Shown here: piece after piece, positions 9,539 to 18,607 of the stretch
Position numbering within the stretch: position 1 is the first letter of the stretch
How the letters are laid out: each line of letters begins with the position of its first letter
Assembly: GCA_947174665.1 (NCBI GenBank)
Contig: CAMWJV010000012.1
Coordinates: 1-43,374 of the forward strand
Length of the DNA: 43,374 nucleotides
Origin: an uncultured Lachnospiraceae bacterium
Lineage (GTDB): Bacteria > Bacillota > Clostridia > Lachnospirales > Lachnospiraceae
Direction: 5' to 3'
The notes under the pieces: model-generated
Told to the model about the DNA's origin: nothing
Seen by the model: the letters and a program-made list of their open reading frames with translations, nothing else
The model's database searches: none
Made by a program: the position numbers and the translations under genes

Positions 9539-11023
9539 CTAAAATTGAAAGTAAATAAACTGCGATGATTCAAACTGAAAACCATAGACACCAAAAACCA
9601 GCGTTGCGGCAATCAGGGCAATGATAACTCCCCATCGAAACCAGATGCACTGTTCCTGCAAAAATACGGTAATCTCCTGTTTTTTTCTGTATCGAATCAA
9701 GTCTGCCAGGAAAAGAACCACCAGCGATACTATCAGAATATTGAACTCCGGCCTGTCCAGTCCCAGGGTATATATTTTCCCGTTAAACAGATTCCAGGGA
9801 TCCCACTTAGTCACCAGCCGTTTGCAGAACCGAAGAGCATGAGACAGTGACGGTGCACGGAAGAAAATCCAGGCCACATCTGCCAGAATAAATGTAGACA
9901 CCACCTGCGCCAGTTGAAAACTGACGCTTTCCTTTTTGGCATGCAGCACATCGTACAGTCTGGTACGCCATCCGGAGGTCACATCCCCGATTACCTGATA
10001 TGCACCGTGCAGCATCCCCCATGCCACATAGTTCCAGTCTGCCCCGTGCCAAAGGCCGCTCACTGCCATAGTTACCATCACATTAAAATATTTTCTCGGC
10101 TTGGAACAGCGGTTCCCTCCCAGAGGAATATAGAGATAATCCCTGAACCAGGTACTCAGGGAAATATGCCAGCGCCTCCAGAACTCACTGATAGACTTTG
10201 AAAAATAGGGTGTCTCAAAATTCTCCATCAGTTTGAATCCCATCACCCGTGCGGCACCGATTGCAATTGTGGAATAACCCATAAAGTCACAATAAATCTG
10301 TATGGCAAAGCCCACTGCCGCCGCTGCGAGCACTACCGTCCCGTGCAGATAATAACTATCGAAAACATTATCCACCAGCAGCGCAACACGGTCAGCTATC
10401 ACCATCTTTACAAACAGTCCCCATACCATCAGCGTGAGACCGCCGGCGACATTCTCATAATTCCACAGCTTTTTCTTCTCCAGGTCACGCATCTGTCCCA
10501 ACAGACTTTCCGACCGTTCGATGGGACCGGCCACTAACTGCGGAAAAAAGGAAACAAACAGCGCATAGCGCAAAATATTCTTTTCCGGCTCCACCTTTCC
10601 CCGGTAGACGTCAATAGTATAACCAAGAGCCTGAAAAGTATAGAAAGAAATTCCAACGGGAAGCAGCACATCAAAGCTCTTTTCCCAAATCTGCATGTGC
10701 AGCGCCGACAGGACACGATTACAGTTTTCCACAAAAAAGTCAAAGTATTTAAAGAAAAAGAGAATCCCTAAATTTACGCACAGACACGCCGACAAAGAAA
10801 GTTTTTTCATTGCCGGTTTCCTTGCCGCATGAACCAGCCAGCCGCAAAGCCATGTGACAGTCGTGGAAGCAAGCAGCAAAAGCGCATATTTGGCGTTCCA
10901 GCACATATAAAAATAATAGCTGGCCACCAGCAGCCAAATATAGCGTGCTTTTCTGGGAATAATGAAATAAATCAGCGTAATTATGGGAAAAAAAATCAAA
11001 AAATTTATGGAATTAAATAACAT
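9539..11023 (-). CDS. MBOAT family O-acyltransferase (AlgI/DltB-like)
   Basis: The 494-aa protein has about ten or more membrane segments. It begins MLFNSINFLIFFPIITLIYF, typical of AlgI-type MBOAT proteins. The signature histidine is in SGLWHGADWNYVAWGMLHG near residue 325, with the conserved FWRRWHISLSTWFRDYLYIPLGG segment before it. The role is to move an acetyl group from a cytoplasmic donor to an outside acceptor, with the SGNH protein encoded next. AGGAGG precedes the ATG. A promoter with a palindrome over its -10 lies just upstream, so this pair can be driven separately from aspS while still reading into gatC. Confidence 0.92.
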   Translation of the reverse strand: MLFNSINFLIFFPIITLIYFIIPRKARYIWLLVASYYFYMCWNAKYALLLLASTTVTWLCGWLVHAARKPAMKKLSLSACLCVNLGILFFFKYFDFFVENCNRVLSALHMQIWEKSFDVLLPVGISFYTFQALGYTIDVYRGKVEPEKNILRYALFVSFFPQLVAGPIERSESLLGQMRDLEKKKLWNYENVAGGLTLMVWGLFVKMVIADRVALLVDNVFDSYYLHGTVVLAAAAVGFAIQIYCDFMGYSTIAIGAARVMGFKLMENFETPYFSKSISEFWRRWHISLSTWFRDYLYIPLGGNRCSKPRKYFNVMVTMAVSGLWHGADWNYVAWGMLHGAYQVIGDVTSGWRTRLYDVLHAKKESVSFQLAQVVSTFILADVAWIFFRAPSLSHALRFCKRLVTKWDPWNLFNGKIYTLGLDRPEFNILIVSLVVLFLADLIRYRKKQEITVFLQEQCIWFRWGVIIALIAATLVFGVYGFQFESSQFIYFQF

Positions 11024-11041
11024 TCGGTTGCCTCCTGCTTC

Positions 11042-11057
11042 AGAATAAAGTTATTCT
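11042..11057. promoter_or_regulatory. Perfect 16-bp palindrome overlapping the MBOAT promoter -10
   Basis: AGAATAAAGTTATTCT has 7-bp arms with a 2-bp centre and covers five of the six bases of the -10 box. Its place is right for a repressor site, but arms of this length in AT-rich DNA can arise by chance. Confidence 0.4.
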
Positions 11058-11082
11058 AACATAATTCCTTCCTTTATGACAA
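11053..11082 (-). promoter_or_regulatory. Sigma-A type promoter for the MBOAT-SGNH-gatC genes
   Basis: Minus-strand TTGTCA (11077-11082), an 18-bp spacer and TAGAAT (11053-11058), about 30 bp before the MBOAT start codon. Both boxes match the consensus at five of six positions. Confidence 0.6.
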
Positions 11083-11102
11083 GGCATTTAACTTAACGGT
11101 CT

Positions 11103-12854
11103 TTAGTCCCTAACTCTGATGTGCACTTCCCGCAGCTGCTGCTCCGTCACATCCCCGGGTGCGTTGCACATAAGGTCCTGGGCAGAACCGCTCATGGGGA
11201 AAGCGGTCACCTCACGAATGTTTTCCTCTCCGCGGAGCAGCATCAGCATCCTCTCCACACCGGGTGCCATTCCCGCGTGGGGCGGTGCTCCGAACTGAAA
11301 CGCCTGATACAGCGCTCCGAACTTTGACTCCAGTGTCTCTTTCGTATAACCGGCAATTGCAAAGGCCTTCTCCATAATGTTTATATCATGGTTGCGCACC
11401 GCACCCGAGGAAATTTCGATTCCGTTACAGACAATATCATACTGATAAGCAAGAATGTCCAGGGGATCCTGTGTCTCCAGGGCCTCCAGGCCTCCCTGAG
11501 GCATGGAGAAGGGATTGTGGGTAAACCCGGGCTGCTTTGTCTCCTGATCGATCTCGTACATGGGAAAATCATTGACATAGCAGAACCGGAAGGCATTTTT
11601 TTCGGTCAATTCAAGTTTCTCTCCCAGCTCATTGCGGATCTTCCCGGCATAATAGCATGCCTTATCCTCCTTATCCGCAATAAAGAATATAGTGTCACCC
11701 GCTTCCAGCCCCGCAAGACTGCCAAGCTCTTTTTTCAGTTCATCGGGAATAAACTTGTCGATAGGTCCTTTGTAAGAGAGATCCTCTGCCACTTCAAGAT
11801 ACCCCAGTCCTCCCATTCCCAAATCTGTCGCGAAGGAAAGAAGTTTTTCATGGAAACCCTTACTCATTTCCGCATGCACCTTGATCGCACGGACTATTCT
11901 CCCCAAAAAGGGCTTAAAAGTACATTTCTGAAAGAAATCCGTCAAATCTATGATCCGCAGAGGATTGCGCAGGTCCGGCTTGTCACAGCCGAACTCCAGC
12001 ATGGCCTGCTTATAACTGATTACCGGGTATGGTGAAGGTGTCACTGCAGCACCCTCCGGCTTAAATTTTTCAAAAGTGGCAGAGAGCACTTCCTCACCTA
12101 CCCGGAACACATCTTCCTGTGTAGCAAAGCTCATCTCAAAGTCCAGCTGATAAAATTCTCCGGGAGAACGGTCCGCCCTTGCATCTTCATCCCGAAAGCA
12201 GGGGGCAATCTGAAAATATCTATCAATGCCGGATGCCATCAGCAGCTGCTTATACTGCTGAGGTGCCTGAGGCAGGGCATAGAACTTTCCCTTGTATTTT
12301 CTGGATGGAACAATATAATCTCTTGCTCCTTCAGGAGATGAGGCACAGAGAATAGGGGTCTGGATTTCCACAAAGCCCAGTTCCGTCATCTTCTGACGCA
12401 GGAAAGCGATGACCTGGGAGCGGAACAGAATATTATCCCGCACCTTTGCATTTCTCAAATCCAGATACCGATACTTCAGCCGGACATCCTCCCTGGTCTC
12501 CTTTGACGTCATGATCTCAAAGGGCAGCTGTCGGTACACCTTGCCCAGCACCGTAATCTCCTGTGCCTCCAGCTCGATGGTTCCTGTGGGGATTTTCGGA
12601 TTATAGGTCTCCTCATCACGCTTCTCCACAGGACCTTTAACTGTGATACAAGTCTCCTTCACAAGCCCTTTCAGCAGCTCCGGCTTTCGGATGACCACCT
12701 GGAGCACACCGTACATATCCCTCAGGTCAATAAAAGATACTCCGCCATGATCCCGTATGTTTTCAACCCATCCGGCCGTTCTCAATGTCCGGCCGATATA
12801 CTCCTCTCCAATCTCTCTCACTGTAATGTCCCTGTAACAGTTTCCTCTTTCCAT
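11103..12854 (-). CDS. aspS: Aspartyl-tRNA synthetase
   Basis: This class II synthetase charges tRNA with aspartate. The 583-aa length suits the bacterial type with its extra GAD domain (about 290-420). An OB-fold anticodon domain comes first (TLRTAGWVENIRDHGGVSFIDLRD), then motif 2 (FRDEDARADRSPGEFYQLDFEM) and motif 3 (GMAPGVERMLMLL). The RDHGG histidine is the residue linked in published work to non-discriminating enzymes that also charge tRNA(Asn); this fits the gatCAB genes downstream, since mischarged Asp-tRNA(Asn) would need amidation. A second position linked to this trait is less clear here. The gene has a T-box leader and an AAGGAGGAG ribosome site. Confidence 0.97.
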   Translation of the reverse strand: MERGNCYRDITVREIGEEYIGRTLRTAGWVENIRDHGGVSFIDLRDMYGVLQVVIRKPELLKGLVKETCITVKGPVEKRDEETYNPKIPTGTIELEAQEITVLGKVYRQLPFEIMTSKETREDVRLKYRYLDLRNAKVRDNILFRSQVIAFLRQKMTELGFVEIQTPILCASSPEGARDYIVPSRKYKGKFYALPQAPQQYKQLLMASGIDRYFQIAPCFRDEDARADRSPGEFYQLDFEMSFATQEDVFRVGEEVLSATFEKFKPEGAAVTPSPYPVISYKQAMLEFGCDKPDLRNPLRIIDLTDFFQKCTFKPFLGRIVRAIKVHAEMSKGFHEKLLSFATDLGMGGLGYLEVAEDLSYKGPIDKFIPDELKKELGSLAGLEAGDTIFFIADKEDKACYYAGKIRNELGEKLELTEKNAFRFCYVNDFPMYEIDQETKQPGFTHNPFSMPQGGLEALETQDPLDILAYQYDIVCNGIEISSGAVRNHDINIMEKAFAIAGYTKETLESKFGALYQAFQFGAPPHAGMAPGVERMLMLLRGEENIREVTAFPMSGSAQDLMCNAPGDVTEQQLREVHIRVRD

Positions 12855-12966
12855 AATAACTCCTCCTTGTCATCTTCCCTGCTTGTGCCCATGCTGCAGC
12901 ACAGCAGATTTTCATATCATTCCTGCGCCACTTTTAGTGGCATATTTCCTCTGCATCGGCGTGTGC

Positions 12967-13007
12967 AAAAAAACGTCCCGAAATACAGTTTCCTGCATTT
13001 CGGGACG
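12967..13007 (-). terminator. T-box regulated intrinsic terminator
   Basis: Minus-strand hairpin with 15-base arms (CGTCCCGAAATGCAG pairing with CTGTATTTCGGGACG, including a G-U pair) and a short loop, followed by seven T residues. It sits between the T-box core and aspS. Confidence 0.9.
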
Positions 13008-13272
13008 AATAAATTATCTTATCCGCGGTACCACCCGCATTGGCTGCCGACGGCAGCCCCCTTTTGCATCTAACGCATGCCTGCGTGCTGTCCTTGCATC
13101 CTTCAGGCCACCGCATGGATACTTTTCCGTGACTCTGTTGTGAGTTCAGACAGCCTGCTCCGGAGCGTTCCCTTTGCCGTTTCCCACTGACAGCGCTTTC
13201 AGTCGGTGACGCCGTCTTCCTGTCGTTTTCTCCGGCAAGAGTCTCCTTCACTGCATTTTTATATTAAAATTA
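12967..13272 (-). ncRNA. T-box leader controlling aspS
   Basis: Read on the minus strand, the region before aspS has the T-box core GGGTGGTACCGCGG (13023-13036), which pairs with the free end of uncharged tRNA. It is followed by an intrinsic terminator that contains the typical CGTCCC element. A promoter precedes it. Uncharged tRNA would favour the antiterminator and aspS expression. The specifier codon is expected to be GAC (Asp) or AAC (Asn); GAC occurs at several places in the leader, and I cannot pick the right one without folding. No protein-coding gene lies in 12855-13362. Confidence 0.9.
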
Positions 13273-13278
13273 AATGTA

Positions 13279-13307
13279 ATGTTATCATATCCTTTAACAC
13301 TTTGCAA
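13279..13307 (-). promoter_or_regulatory. Probable promoter for the aspS leader
   Basis: TTGCAA (13302-13307), a 17-bp spacer and TAACAT (13279-13284) on the minus strand. A better -10, TATGAT at 13284-13289, would use a poorer -35, so the exact boxes are uncertain. Confidence 0.5.
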
Positions 13308-13362
13308 CATTAAATTTTTTTGTGTAAAAAGCACATCAACTCCCTGGCAAAATCAAGCTGCC

Positions 13363-14421
13363 TCAGCAAATATATTTTCCCAAAAACGGCACCTTTCTGA
13401 GAATTAATGCCACAAGCAAACAGACCGCAAAACACAAGACAGCATATACCGGAATTCCCACAATGTTGGGCAACATCATGCTGTGTATCCCGTAGGGCTC
13501 CAGGATTTCCATCATACCCACATGCATCACATACACTCCCAGCGTCCCTTTAGATACTTCCCCGATCAGCCTCTCTGCTTTCTCGGAATAATGTATCCTT
13601 CCCATCACCTCCGTAAAAAATAAAAAGCAGGCCAATACAATACAGAAAGTAAACAGACCATAACTGTCATAAATATCTGCCTTTGGCGCACCAGCCCTGA
13701 TTGACAGATAGTTTCCAAGTACAATGTTCAGGACAGCCGCCGGAAAAGCGCTGAAATATATGATTTTATGATATTTTTTAGGGATCTTAACGTATGATAC
13801 ATAATATCCCAGTACAAAATACCCAACATATCCACAAACCAGATCAACCTGAAGCGTATCCAACACATGATTCAGATAAACGGAAGAATCTATGGACCTG
13901 ATAGTCCAACACAAAATCTGCAAAACAAAAAACAGAGACAGGAAATATTCCAGGTTTCTCCTCTCCGCATTCTGGACCCAGGTACGGAGAATAGGCAGAA
14001 GCATATAGATGCCTGCAATCATGGGCAGAAACCAGAGATGATATCTGCCCAGAATCATTTCTTTTGCCACATCCTTCCAACTCACCTGTGTGAAATCAAA
14101 ATGGATACAATCCAACAAACCATACAGACCGGACCAAAGGACAAAAATAATTGCCATACGCAGGATATTATGAGTATACAGCCTCTTTATGCTCAAATCA
14201 TACTGCTTTGGCAAAAACAGTGCTCCGCTGAGCATAACAAAGACAGGAACACCAAATCGGAACAACGCGTCATAGGAATTGGCAACCAGCCATTCCGTAC
14301 TGTTTATATCCAGAGAATACCAAAACTGCGCGCTGCTGTGTAACATGACCACACTGAAAGCCGCTATGATGCGTAACAGGTCATAATGCACCTTCCTCTT
14401 CTCCTCTGATTTATTTCCCAT
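13363..14421 (-). CDS. Acyltransferase 3 family membrane protein
   Basis: The 352-aa protein has about ten membrane helices. It begins with the family pattern YDLLRIIAAFSVVMLHSSAQFW, in which the histidine is part of the active site; SGALFLP follows near residue 95. Members O-acetylate sugars or peptidoglycan, or act as related surface-modifying enzymes. I used the ATG at 14421, which has AAGGAG 9 nt upstream, rather than the one 90 bp earlier, which lies inside dapL and would add a polar extension. It follows dapL by 67 nt. The substrate cannot be told from sequence. Confidence 0.85.
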   Translation of the reverse strand: MGNKSEEKRKVHYDLLRIIAAFSVVMLHSSAQFWYSLDINSTEWLVANSYDALFRFGVPVFVMLSGALFLPKQYDLSIKRLYTHNILRMAIIFVLWSGLYGLLDCIHFDFTQVSWKDVAKEMILGRYHLWFLPMIAGIYMLLPILRTWVQNAERRNLEYFLSLFFVLQILCWTIRSIDSSVYLNHVLDTLQVDLVCGYVGYFVLGYYVSYVKIPKKYHKIIYFSAFPAAVLNIVLGNYLSIRAGAPKADIYDSYGLFTFCIVLACFLFFTEVMGRIHYSEKAERLIGEVSKGTLGVYVMHVGMMEILEPYGIHSMMLPNIVGIPVYAVLCFAVCLLVALILRKVPFLGKYIC

Positions 14422-14488
14422 ATCGCCCGCTCCTTCCCCGGCTGACTCCTCTATTTTCCGGAAGTTAATCGGCTGACTGCTCACATTA

Positions 14489-15703
14489 TCACATGGCCTT
14501 AATCCGGTCAACTGCCTCCACGGTATTCTCCCAACTTCCGAAAGCAGTTAGTCTGAAATACCCTTCACCACTGGGGCCGAAGCCTGAGCCGGGAGTGCCC
14601 ACCACGTTTACCTCCTCCAGCAGATAGTCAAAGAATTCCCAGCTGGTCATACCCTTTGGAGCCTTCAGCCAGATGTAAGGAGCATTTACACCGCCGGAAA
14701 CGGTGTACCCCGCTTCCTTCAGGCCGTTATATATATATCGTGCATTGTTCATGTAATAAGCCACCTGTGCCTTCAACTGCTCTTTTCCCTCCCGGGAATA
14801 GACGGCCTCACCTGCCCGCTGCACAATATAGGGTGCTCCGTTGTACTTGGTTCCGTGTCGTCTCGCCCACAGGGAATGAAGCGCCACATCACCGCACTTC
14901 AAATCCTTCGGAACCACGGTGAACCCTAAGCGCACTCCGGTAAATCCCGCATTCTTGGAAAAAGATCGAAGCTCAATGGCACATGTTCTGGCACCCTGAC
15001 ATTCATAGATACTGTGAGGCACATCTGCCTCGGAAATATAGGCTTCATAAGCCGCGTCATAAATAATGACGGCTCCCACCCTGTTGGCATAATCCACCCA
15101 ATCCTGTAGCTGCACTCTGGTAATCGTGGCGCCGGTAGGGTTGTTCGGAAAACAGAGATAGATCATATCCGGTGTCTCCGCCGGCAGTTCAGGCGCAAAA
15201 TTATTCTCTGCAACACAGGGCATGTAAATCACATTACTCCAGGTTTCCTTCCCCTTGTCATAGTCGCCGGTCCTTCCCGCCATCACATTGGAGTCCACAT
15301 ACACAGGATAAACAGGGTCACATACCGCAATTCTGTTGTCCAGACTGAAAATTTCCTGAATATTGCCGGAATCGCACTTTGCACCATCAGACACAAAAAT
15401 CTCGTCCGCCGAAATGTCACAGCCGCGGGCCCTGTAATCATTGTCGGCAATGGCGTTCCTCAGAAACTCATAACCAAGATCAGGGGCATACCCTCGGAAA
15501 GTCTCGGCATGACCCATCTCCTCCACCGCTCCATGCAGCGCATCGATAATGGCCGGAACCAGCGGCTGAGTCACATCACCTATCCCCAGTCGGATGATCT
15601 TTTTATCCGGATGGGCCGCGCTGTATGCATTCACCTTCTTCCCAATAGTGGAAAACAGATAACTCCCCGGAAGCTTCAGATAATTTTCATTCAATCGAAA
15701 CAT
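14489..15703 (-). CDS. dapL: LL-diaminopimelate aminotransferase (DapL)
   Basis: This PLP enzyme makes LL-diaminopimelate from tetrahydrodipicolinate in one step, bypassing the acylated intermediates of lysine and cell-wall synthesis. The 404-aa length is typical. The internal-aldimine lysine is K250 in [11 protein letters not shown]216 and Y219 (YDAAYE) and the FPNNPTGA segment hold the cofactor. Its start overlaps the end of dapF by 13 nt, so the two consecutive pathway steps are probably co-translated. The opening residues [20 protein letters not shown] are characteristic of DapL. Confidence 0.95.
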   Translation of the reverse strand: MFRLNENYLKLPGSYLFSTIGKKVNAYSAAHPDKKIIRLGIGDVTQPLVPAIIDALHGAVEEMGHAETFRGYAPDLGYEFLRNAIADNDYRARGCDISADEIFVSDGAKCDSGNIQEIFSLDNRIAVCDPVYPVYVDSNVMAGRTGDYDKGKETWSNVIYMPCVAENNFAPELPAETPDMIYLCFPNNPTGATITRVQLQDWVDYANRVGAVIIYDAAYEAYISEADVPHSIYECQGARTCAIELRSFSKNAGFTGVRLGFTVVPKDLKCGDVALHSLWARRHGTKYNGAPYIVQRAGEAVYSREGKEQLKAQVAYYMNNARYIYNGLKEAGYTVSGGVNAPYIWLKAPKGMTSWEFFDYLLEEVNVVGTPGSGFGPSGEGYFRLTAFGSWENTVEAVDRIKAM

Positions 15704-16563
15704 AATTCCACCTCGCCTTCAAATACTACAGCCGCAGGTCCCGTCATATAAACCGTATTCTCCTCACGGTCCCACTCAATCTGCAGCTCTCCACCCAATA
15801 GTTTAACCGTAATCCTTGTATCCGTCAATCCGTTCAGCACACATGCCACCGCTGTGGCACAGCAGCCTGTGCCGCAGGCAAGAGTTTCCCCTGTACCGCG
15901 CTCCCATACACGCATGAAAACCGTCTGCCGGTCCAGAACCTCCACAAACTCCGTGTTGACCCTCTCCGGAAACCTGACATGATTTTCGAAGAGCGGTCCG
16001 ATCTTCTCCAGCTTCCGGTCTGCCACGCCCTCCGCAAAAACAACTGCATGGGGGTTTCCCATGGAAACGCAGGTCATCCTGTATTCCCGTTCCTCCACAT
16101 ATATGGGTTCGTTTATCACGCTCTCGCCATCCGCAACCACGGGAATCCTCCCCGGCTCCAGAACAGGACTGCCCATGTTGACCCTGACCCCGGTCACAAT
16201 CCCCCGGGCTTCCGGCTCTCCCTCCGGCCTCTCCACCGTCAGATCAAGACGCTTCACACTGCCTGCGCTGACCACTGTAATATGCTCCGAATCCGTAAGT
16301 CCTTTGTCATAGACATATTTGGCCACACAGCGGATTCCGTTCCCGCACATTTGAGCCCGGCTGCCATCCGCATTAAACATCTCCATCTCAAAATCCGCTT
16401 CCCCGGAAGGGTTGATAAAAATAACGCCGTCTCCTCCGACACCAAAATGCCTGTCACTCAGAAACCGTACCGCCTCCGGCTTTTTCTCCTGCGGGATATT
16501 CTCCCTGAATCCGTTGACATATATATAGTCATTTCCACAGCCGTGCATTTTTGTAAATTTCAT
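15691..16563 (-). CDS. dapF: Diaminopimelate epimerase (DapF)
   Basis: DapF turns LL-diaminopimelate into the meso form used for lysine and peptidoglycan. The 290-aa protein has both catalytic cysteines: C73 in MCGNGIRC and C230 in LACGTGCC. The N-terminus [11 protein letters not shown] is the family signature. I chose the ATG at 16563 because GGGAGG is 7 nt away; the ATG 6 bp upstream is only one base from that site. It lies 35 nt after the ANTAR gene and overlaps dapL, which performs the preceding reaction. Confidence 0.96.
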   Translation of the reverse strand: MKFTKMHGCGNDYIYVNGFRENIPQEKKPEAVRFLSDRHFGVGGDGVIFINPSGEADFEMEMFNADGSRAQMCGNGIRCVAKYVYDKGLTDSEHITVVSAGSVKRLDLTVERPEGEPEARGIVTGVRVNMGSPVLEPGRIPVVADGESVINEPIYVEEREYRMTCVSMGNPHAVVFAEGVADRKLEKIGPLFENHVRFPERVNTEFVEVLDRQTVFMRVWERGTGETLACGTGCCATAVACVLNGLTDTRITVKLLGGELQIEWDREENTVYMTGPAAVVFEGEVELCFD

Positions 16564-16580
16564 GCTCATACCTCCCTGTG

Positions 16581-16608
16581 TGCTTTATTTTTCGTGCTTT
16601 ATTTTTCG
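16581..16608. repeat. Two perfect 14-bp direct repeats at the end of the ANTAR gene
   Basis: TGCTTTATTTTTCG occurs twice in a row across the ANTAR stop codon. The second copy keeps the coding end and the first is non-coding, so it looks like a local slippage duplication. Confidence 0.8.
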
Positions 16609-17150
16609 TGCCTTATGGCGAGCACCATCAGCGCCGTCTCCGCTAAATTTGTGCCGCTGTCCATGCTGCACTTTTGCAAATATCGGTGAGCCTCCTCCTC
16701 AGACATGTGGTTTCTGTCCATCAGAAGTTCCTTCGCCTTCCTTACGGCCTCTTCCTCCTCAGCGGTCCTTATCTTCGGCTCCTGCTTTGCCCTCTTTCTC
16801 CTGCGTTCAATGCTCTCTGCCATCATACCGACTGTACTCAGCAGTTCTCCTGTCTTAAGCGGCATGGTAAGACACATGATTCCGCCTTCCCCGCACTGGC
16901 CCAACAGATGACCGGATGCTATCAGCAACATCTCAAAGCCGGGCGGAAGACACTCTTGAAGTTCCGAATACACCATATCCGTCAGTTTATAACCACAGAT
17001 TACAATGCCGCCATGCAGGCCGTCCATCTGACTGATTGCCTGGGCTCCGGTAGTACAGATGCCGGTCACCTTGAAGCCGCCCCTCACCAGAACATTCTTA
17101 ATTCCCTTGGCATCCTCCAGCCTTGGCAGCACTACAATAATATTAGTCAA
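16599..17150 (-). CDS. ANTAR-domain response regulator next to glnA
   Basis: The product has an N-terminal receiver-like domain (residues about 1-110) and a C-terminal ANTAR domain with the usual pattern (AVRKAKELLMDRNHMSEEEAHRYLQKCSMDSGTNL). ANTAR proteins bind paired RNA hairpins and prevent transcription termination, often in nitrogen genes. The receiver looks degenerate: in place of an acidic pocket and phospho-Asp region it has IVICGYKLTDM. The start is uncertain. I prefer TTG at 17150, preceded by a G-rich stretch, giving 183 aa; GTG at 17171 would add seven residues. It lies downstream of glnA, and a role in glutamine or ammonium control is inferred from that. Confidence 0.85.
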   Translation of the reverse strand: MTNIIVVLPRLEDAKGIKNVLVRGGFKVTGICTTGAQAISQMDGLHGGIVICGYKLTDMVYSELQECLPPGFEMLLIASGHLLGQCGEGGIMCLTMPLKTGELLSTVGMMAESIERRRKRAKQEPKIRTAEEEEAVRKAKELLMDRNHMSEEEAHRYLQKCSMDSGTNLAETALMVLAIRHEK

Positions 17151-17187
17151 ACACCCACCCCCCGGCAGCACAAATTCTCACGAGAAG

Positions 17188-17238
17188 AATGCCTGCACAA
17201 AGCGAACCTGTTCGCCTGGCATTTAAGAATTCGCTTTG
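17188..17238 (-). promoter_or_regulatory. Overlapping inverted repeats between glnA and the ANTAR gene
   Basis: Three pairings compete here: 9-bp arms CAAAGCGAA at 17198-17206 and 17230-17238; a 6-bp pair of AATGCC with GGCATT (17189-17194 and 17218-17223); and a small GCGAA/TTCGC hairpin inside. They cannot all form at once. This is the place where an RNA-binding ANTAR protein could act, but no terminator T-run follows, so this is only a candidate. Confidence 0.35.
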
Positions 17239-17279
17239 CAGAATCTCCAAGTCTGAATTAAAGCGCTGATCTTCTCACC

Positions 17280-18602
17280 CTAGTAGCGGTATAAATACTC
17301 CTGTATCTCCCACTCCGAAACATGAGCGCGGTATTTCTGCCACTCACTTTCCTTTGCCGCAATATAGCTGTCCGCTATATGCTCACCCAGCACATCCAGA
17401 ATAAATTTATCACGGCGCATTTCCTCCACTGCCTCTATCAGAGTTCCCGGCAGATTTTCAATATTCAGCGTCTTTCTTTCCTTCTCCGTCATGGTGTAAA
17501 TATTGCAGTCTACACTCCCGGGGGGCTCGATTTTATTTATAATTCCATCAAGTCCTGCCTTCAGACACAGCGCAAGCGTCAGATAGGGATTGGCCGCCGA
17601 ATCCGGACTTCTCAGTTCCACTCTGCCGCCTCCGGCCGGAATACGGATCAGAGGGCTTCTGTTGGTAGCGCTCCATGCAATGTATACCGGTGCCGCAAAG
17701 CCGGGAACCAGCCTCTTGTAAGAGTTTACCAGAGGGTTTGTCACCGCCGCCATCCCCCTGATATGCTTCATGATGCCGCCGATAAAATAATAAGCCTCCC
17801 GGCTCAGCCCGTTGGCATCACTCGTATCCTTAAAAATATTATTTCCATCCTTATGCAGAGACATATTGATGTGCATGCCGGAACCATTGACCCCGTACTT
17901 CGGCTTTGGCATAAAAGTGGCATGCAGCCCATGGCGCTTTGCAATGGTGCGTGCCGCCAGCTTAAAAGTCATGATATTGTCGGCGGCTGCCAGCGCCTCG
18001 TCATAGCGCAGATCAATCTCATGCTGGGCCGGTGCCATCTCATGGTGGGATGCCTCGATGATCAGCCCCATATCCTCCAGAGTCATCACAATGTCGCGTC
18101 TGGCATTTTCGCCGCCGTCCAGCGGCCCAATGTCAAAATATCCCGCCTGTTCATGAGTCTCTGTGGTGGGCAGGGCATTTTCATCCGTATTAAACAAAAA
18201 AAACTCACACTCCGGGCCGACTTCAAAGGTGTACCCTAATTCCGCCGCCTCCCTGATTGCCTTTTTTAACACCAGTCTCGGGTCTCCGGCAAAGGGTGTG
18301 CCATCCGGCCGATAAATATCGCAGATCATTCTCGCCACTTTACCCTGCTGAGGTCTCCAGGGGAATATCTCCAACGTGGATAAATCAGGATACAGATACA
18401 TATCCGACTCCTCAACTCCCACAAATCCATCTATCGCAGAACCATCAAACGTACACTGGTTTGCCAGCGCCTTTTCCAGCTGACTTGCCGTAACCGCAAT
18501 ATTTTTTAAATTGCCAAACATATCCGTAAACTGCAGGCGGATAAACTCTATATCCTCCTCTTCGGCAAGCCTCAAAACATCCTCCCTTGTATAGTTCTTC
18601 AT
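17280..18602 (-). CDS. glnA: Type I glutamine synthetase
   Basis: GlnA joins ammonium to glutamate using ATP. The 440-aa protein has the beta-grasp N-terminal domain (FIRLQFTDMFGNLKNI), the metal and ATP segments VGPECEFFLF and HHEMAPAQHEIDLRY, GVNGSGMHINMSL, and the NRSPLIRIPAGGGRVELRSPD substrate block. Length fits the shorter GSI-alpha type of Bacillota. The ATG at 18602 is supported by an AAGGAAGG site and by a strong promoter ending at 18676, which rules out the longer frame beginning at 18704. The 5' leader can form two exclusive hairpins, one covering the ribosome site. The ANTAR gene follows. Confidence 0.97.
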   Translation of the reverse strand: MKNYTREDVLRLAEEEDIEFIRLQFTDMFGNLKNIAVTASQLEKALANQCTFDGSAIDGFVGVEESDMYLYPDLSTLEIFPWRPQQGKVARMICDIYRPDGTPFAGDPRLVLKKAIREAAELGYTFEVGPECEFFLFNTDENALPTTETHEQAGYFDIGPLDGGENARRDIVMTLEDMGLIIEASHHEMAPAQHEIDLRYDEALAAADNIMTFKLAARTIAKRHGLHATFMPKPKYGVNGSGMHINMSLHKDGNNIFKDTSDANGLSREAYYFIGGIMKHIRGMAAVTNPLVNSYKRLVPGFAAPVYIAWSATNRSPLIRIPAGGGRVELRSPDSAANPYLTLALCLKAGLDGIINKIEPPGSVDCNIYTMTEKERKTLNIENLPGTLIEAVEEMRRDKFILDVLGEHIADSYIAAKESEWQKYRAHVSEWEIQEYLYRY

Positions 18603-18607
18603 AACGC

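Noticed and set aside
12934..13251. A 105-codon minus-strand frame before aspS
   Set aside because: It covers the T-box core and terminator, which are RNA elements; the product is basic and unstructured.
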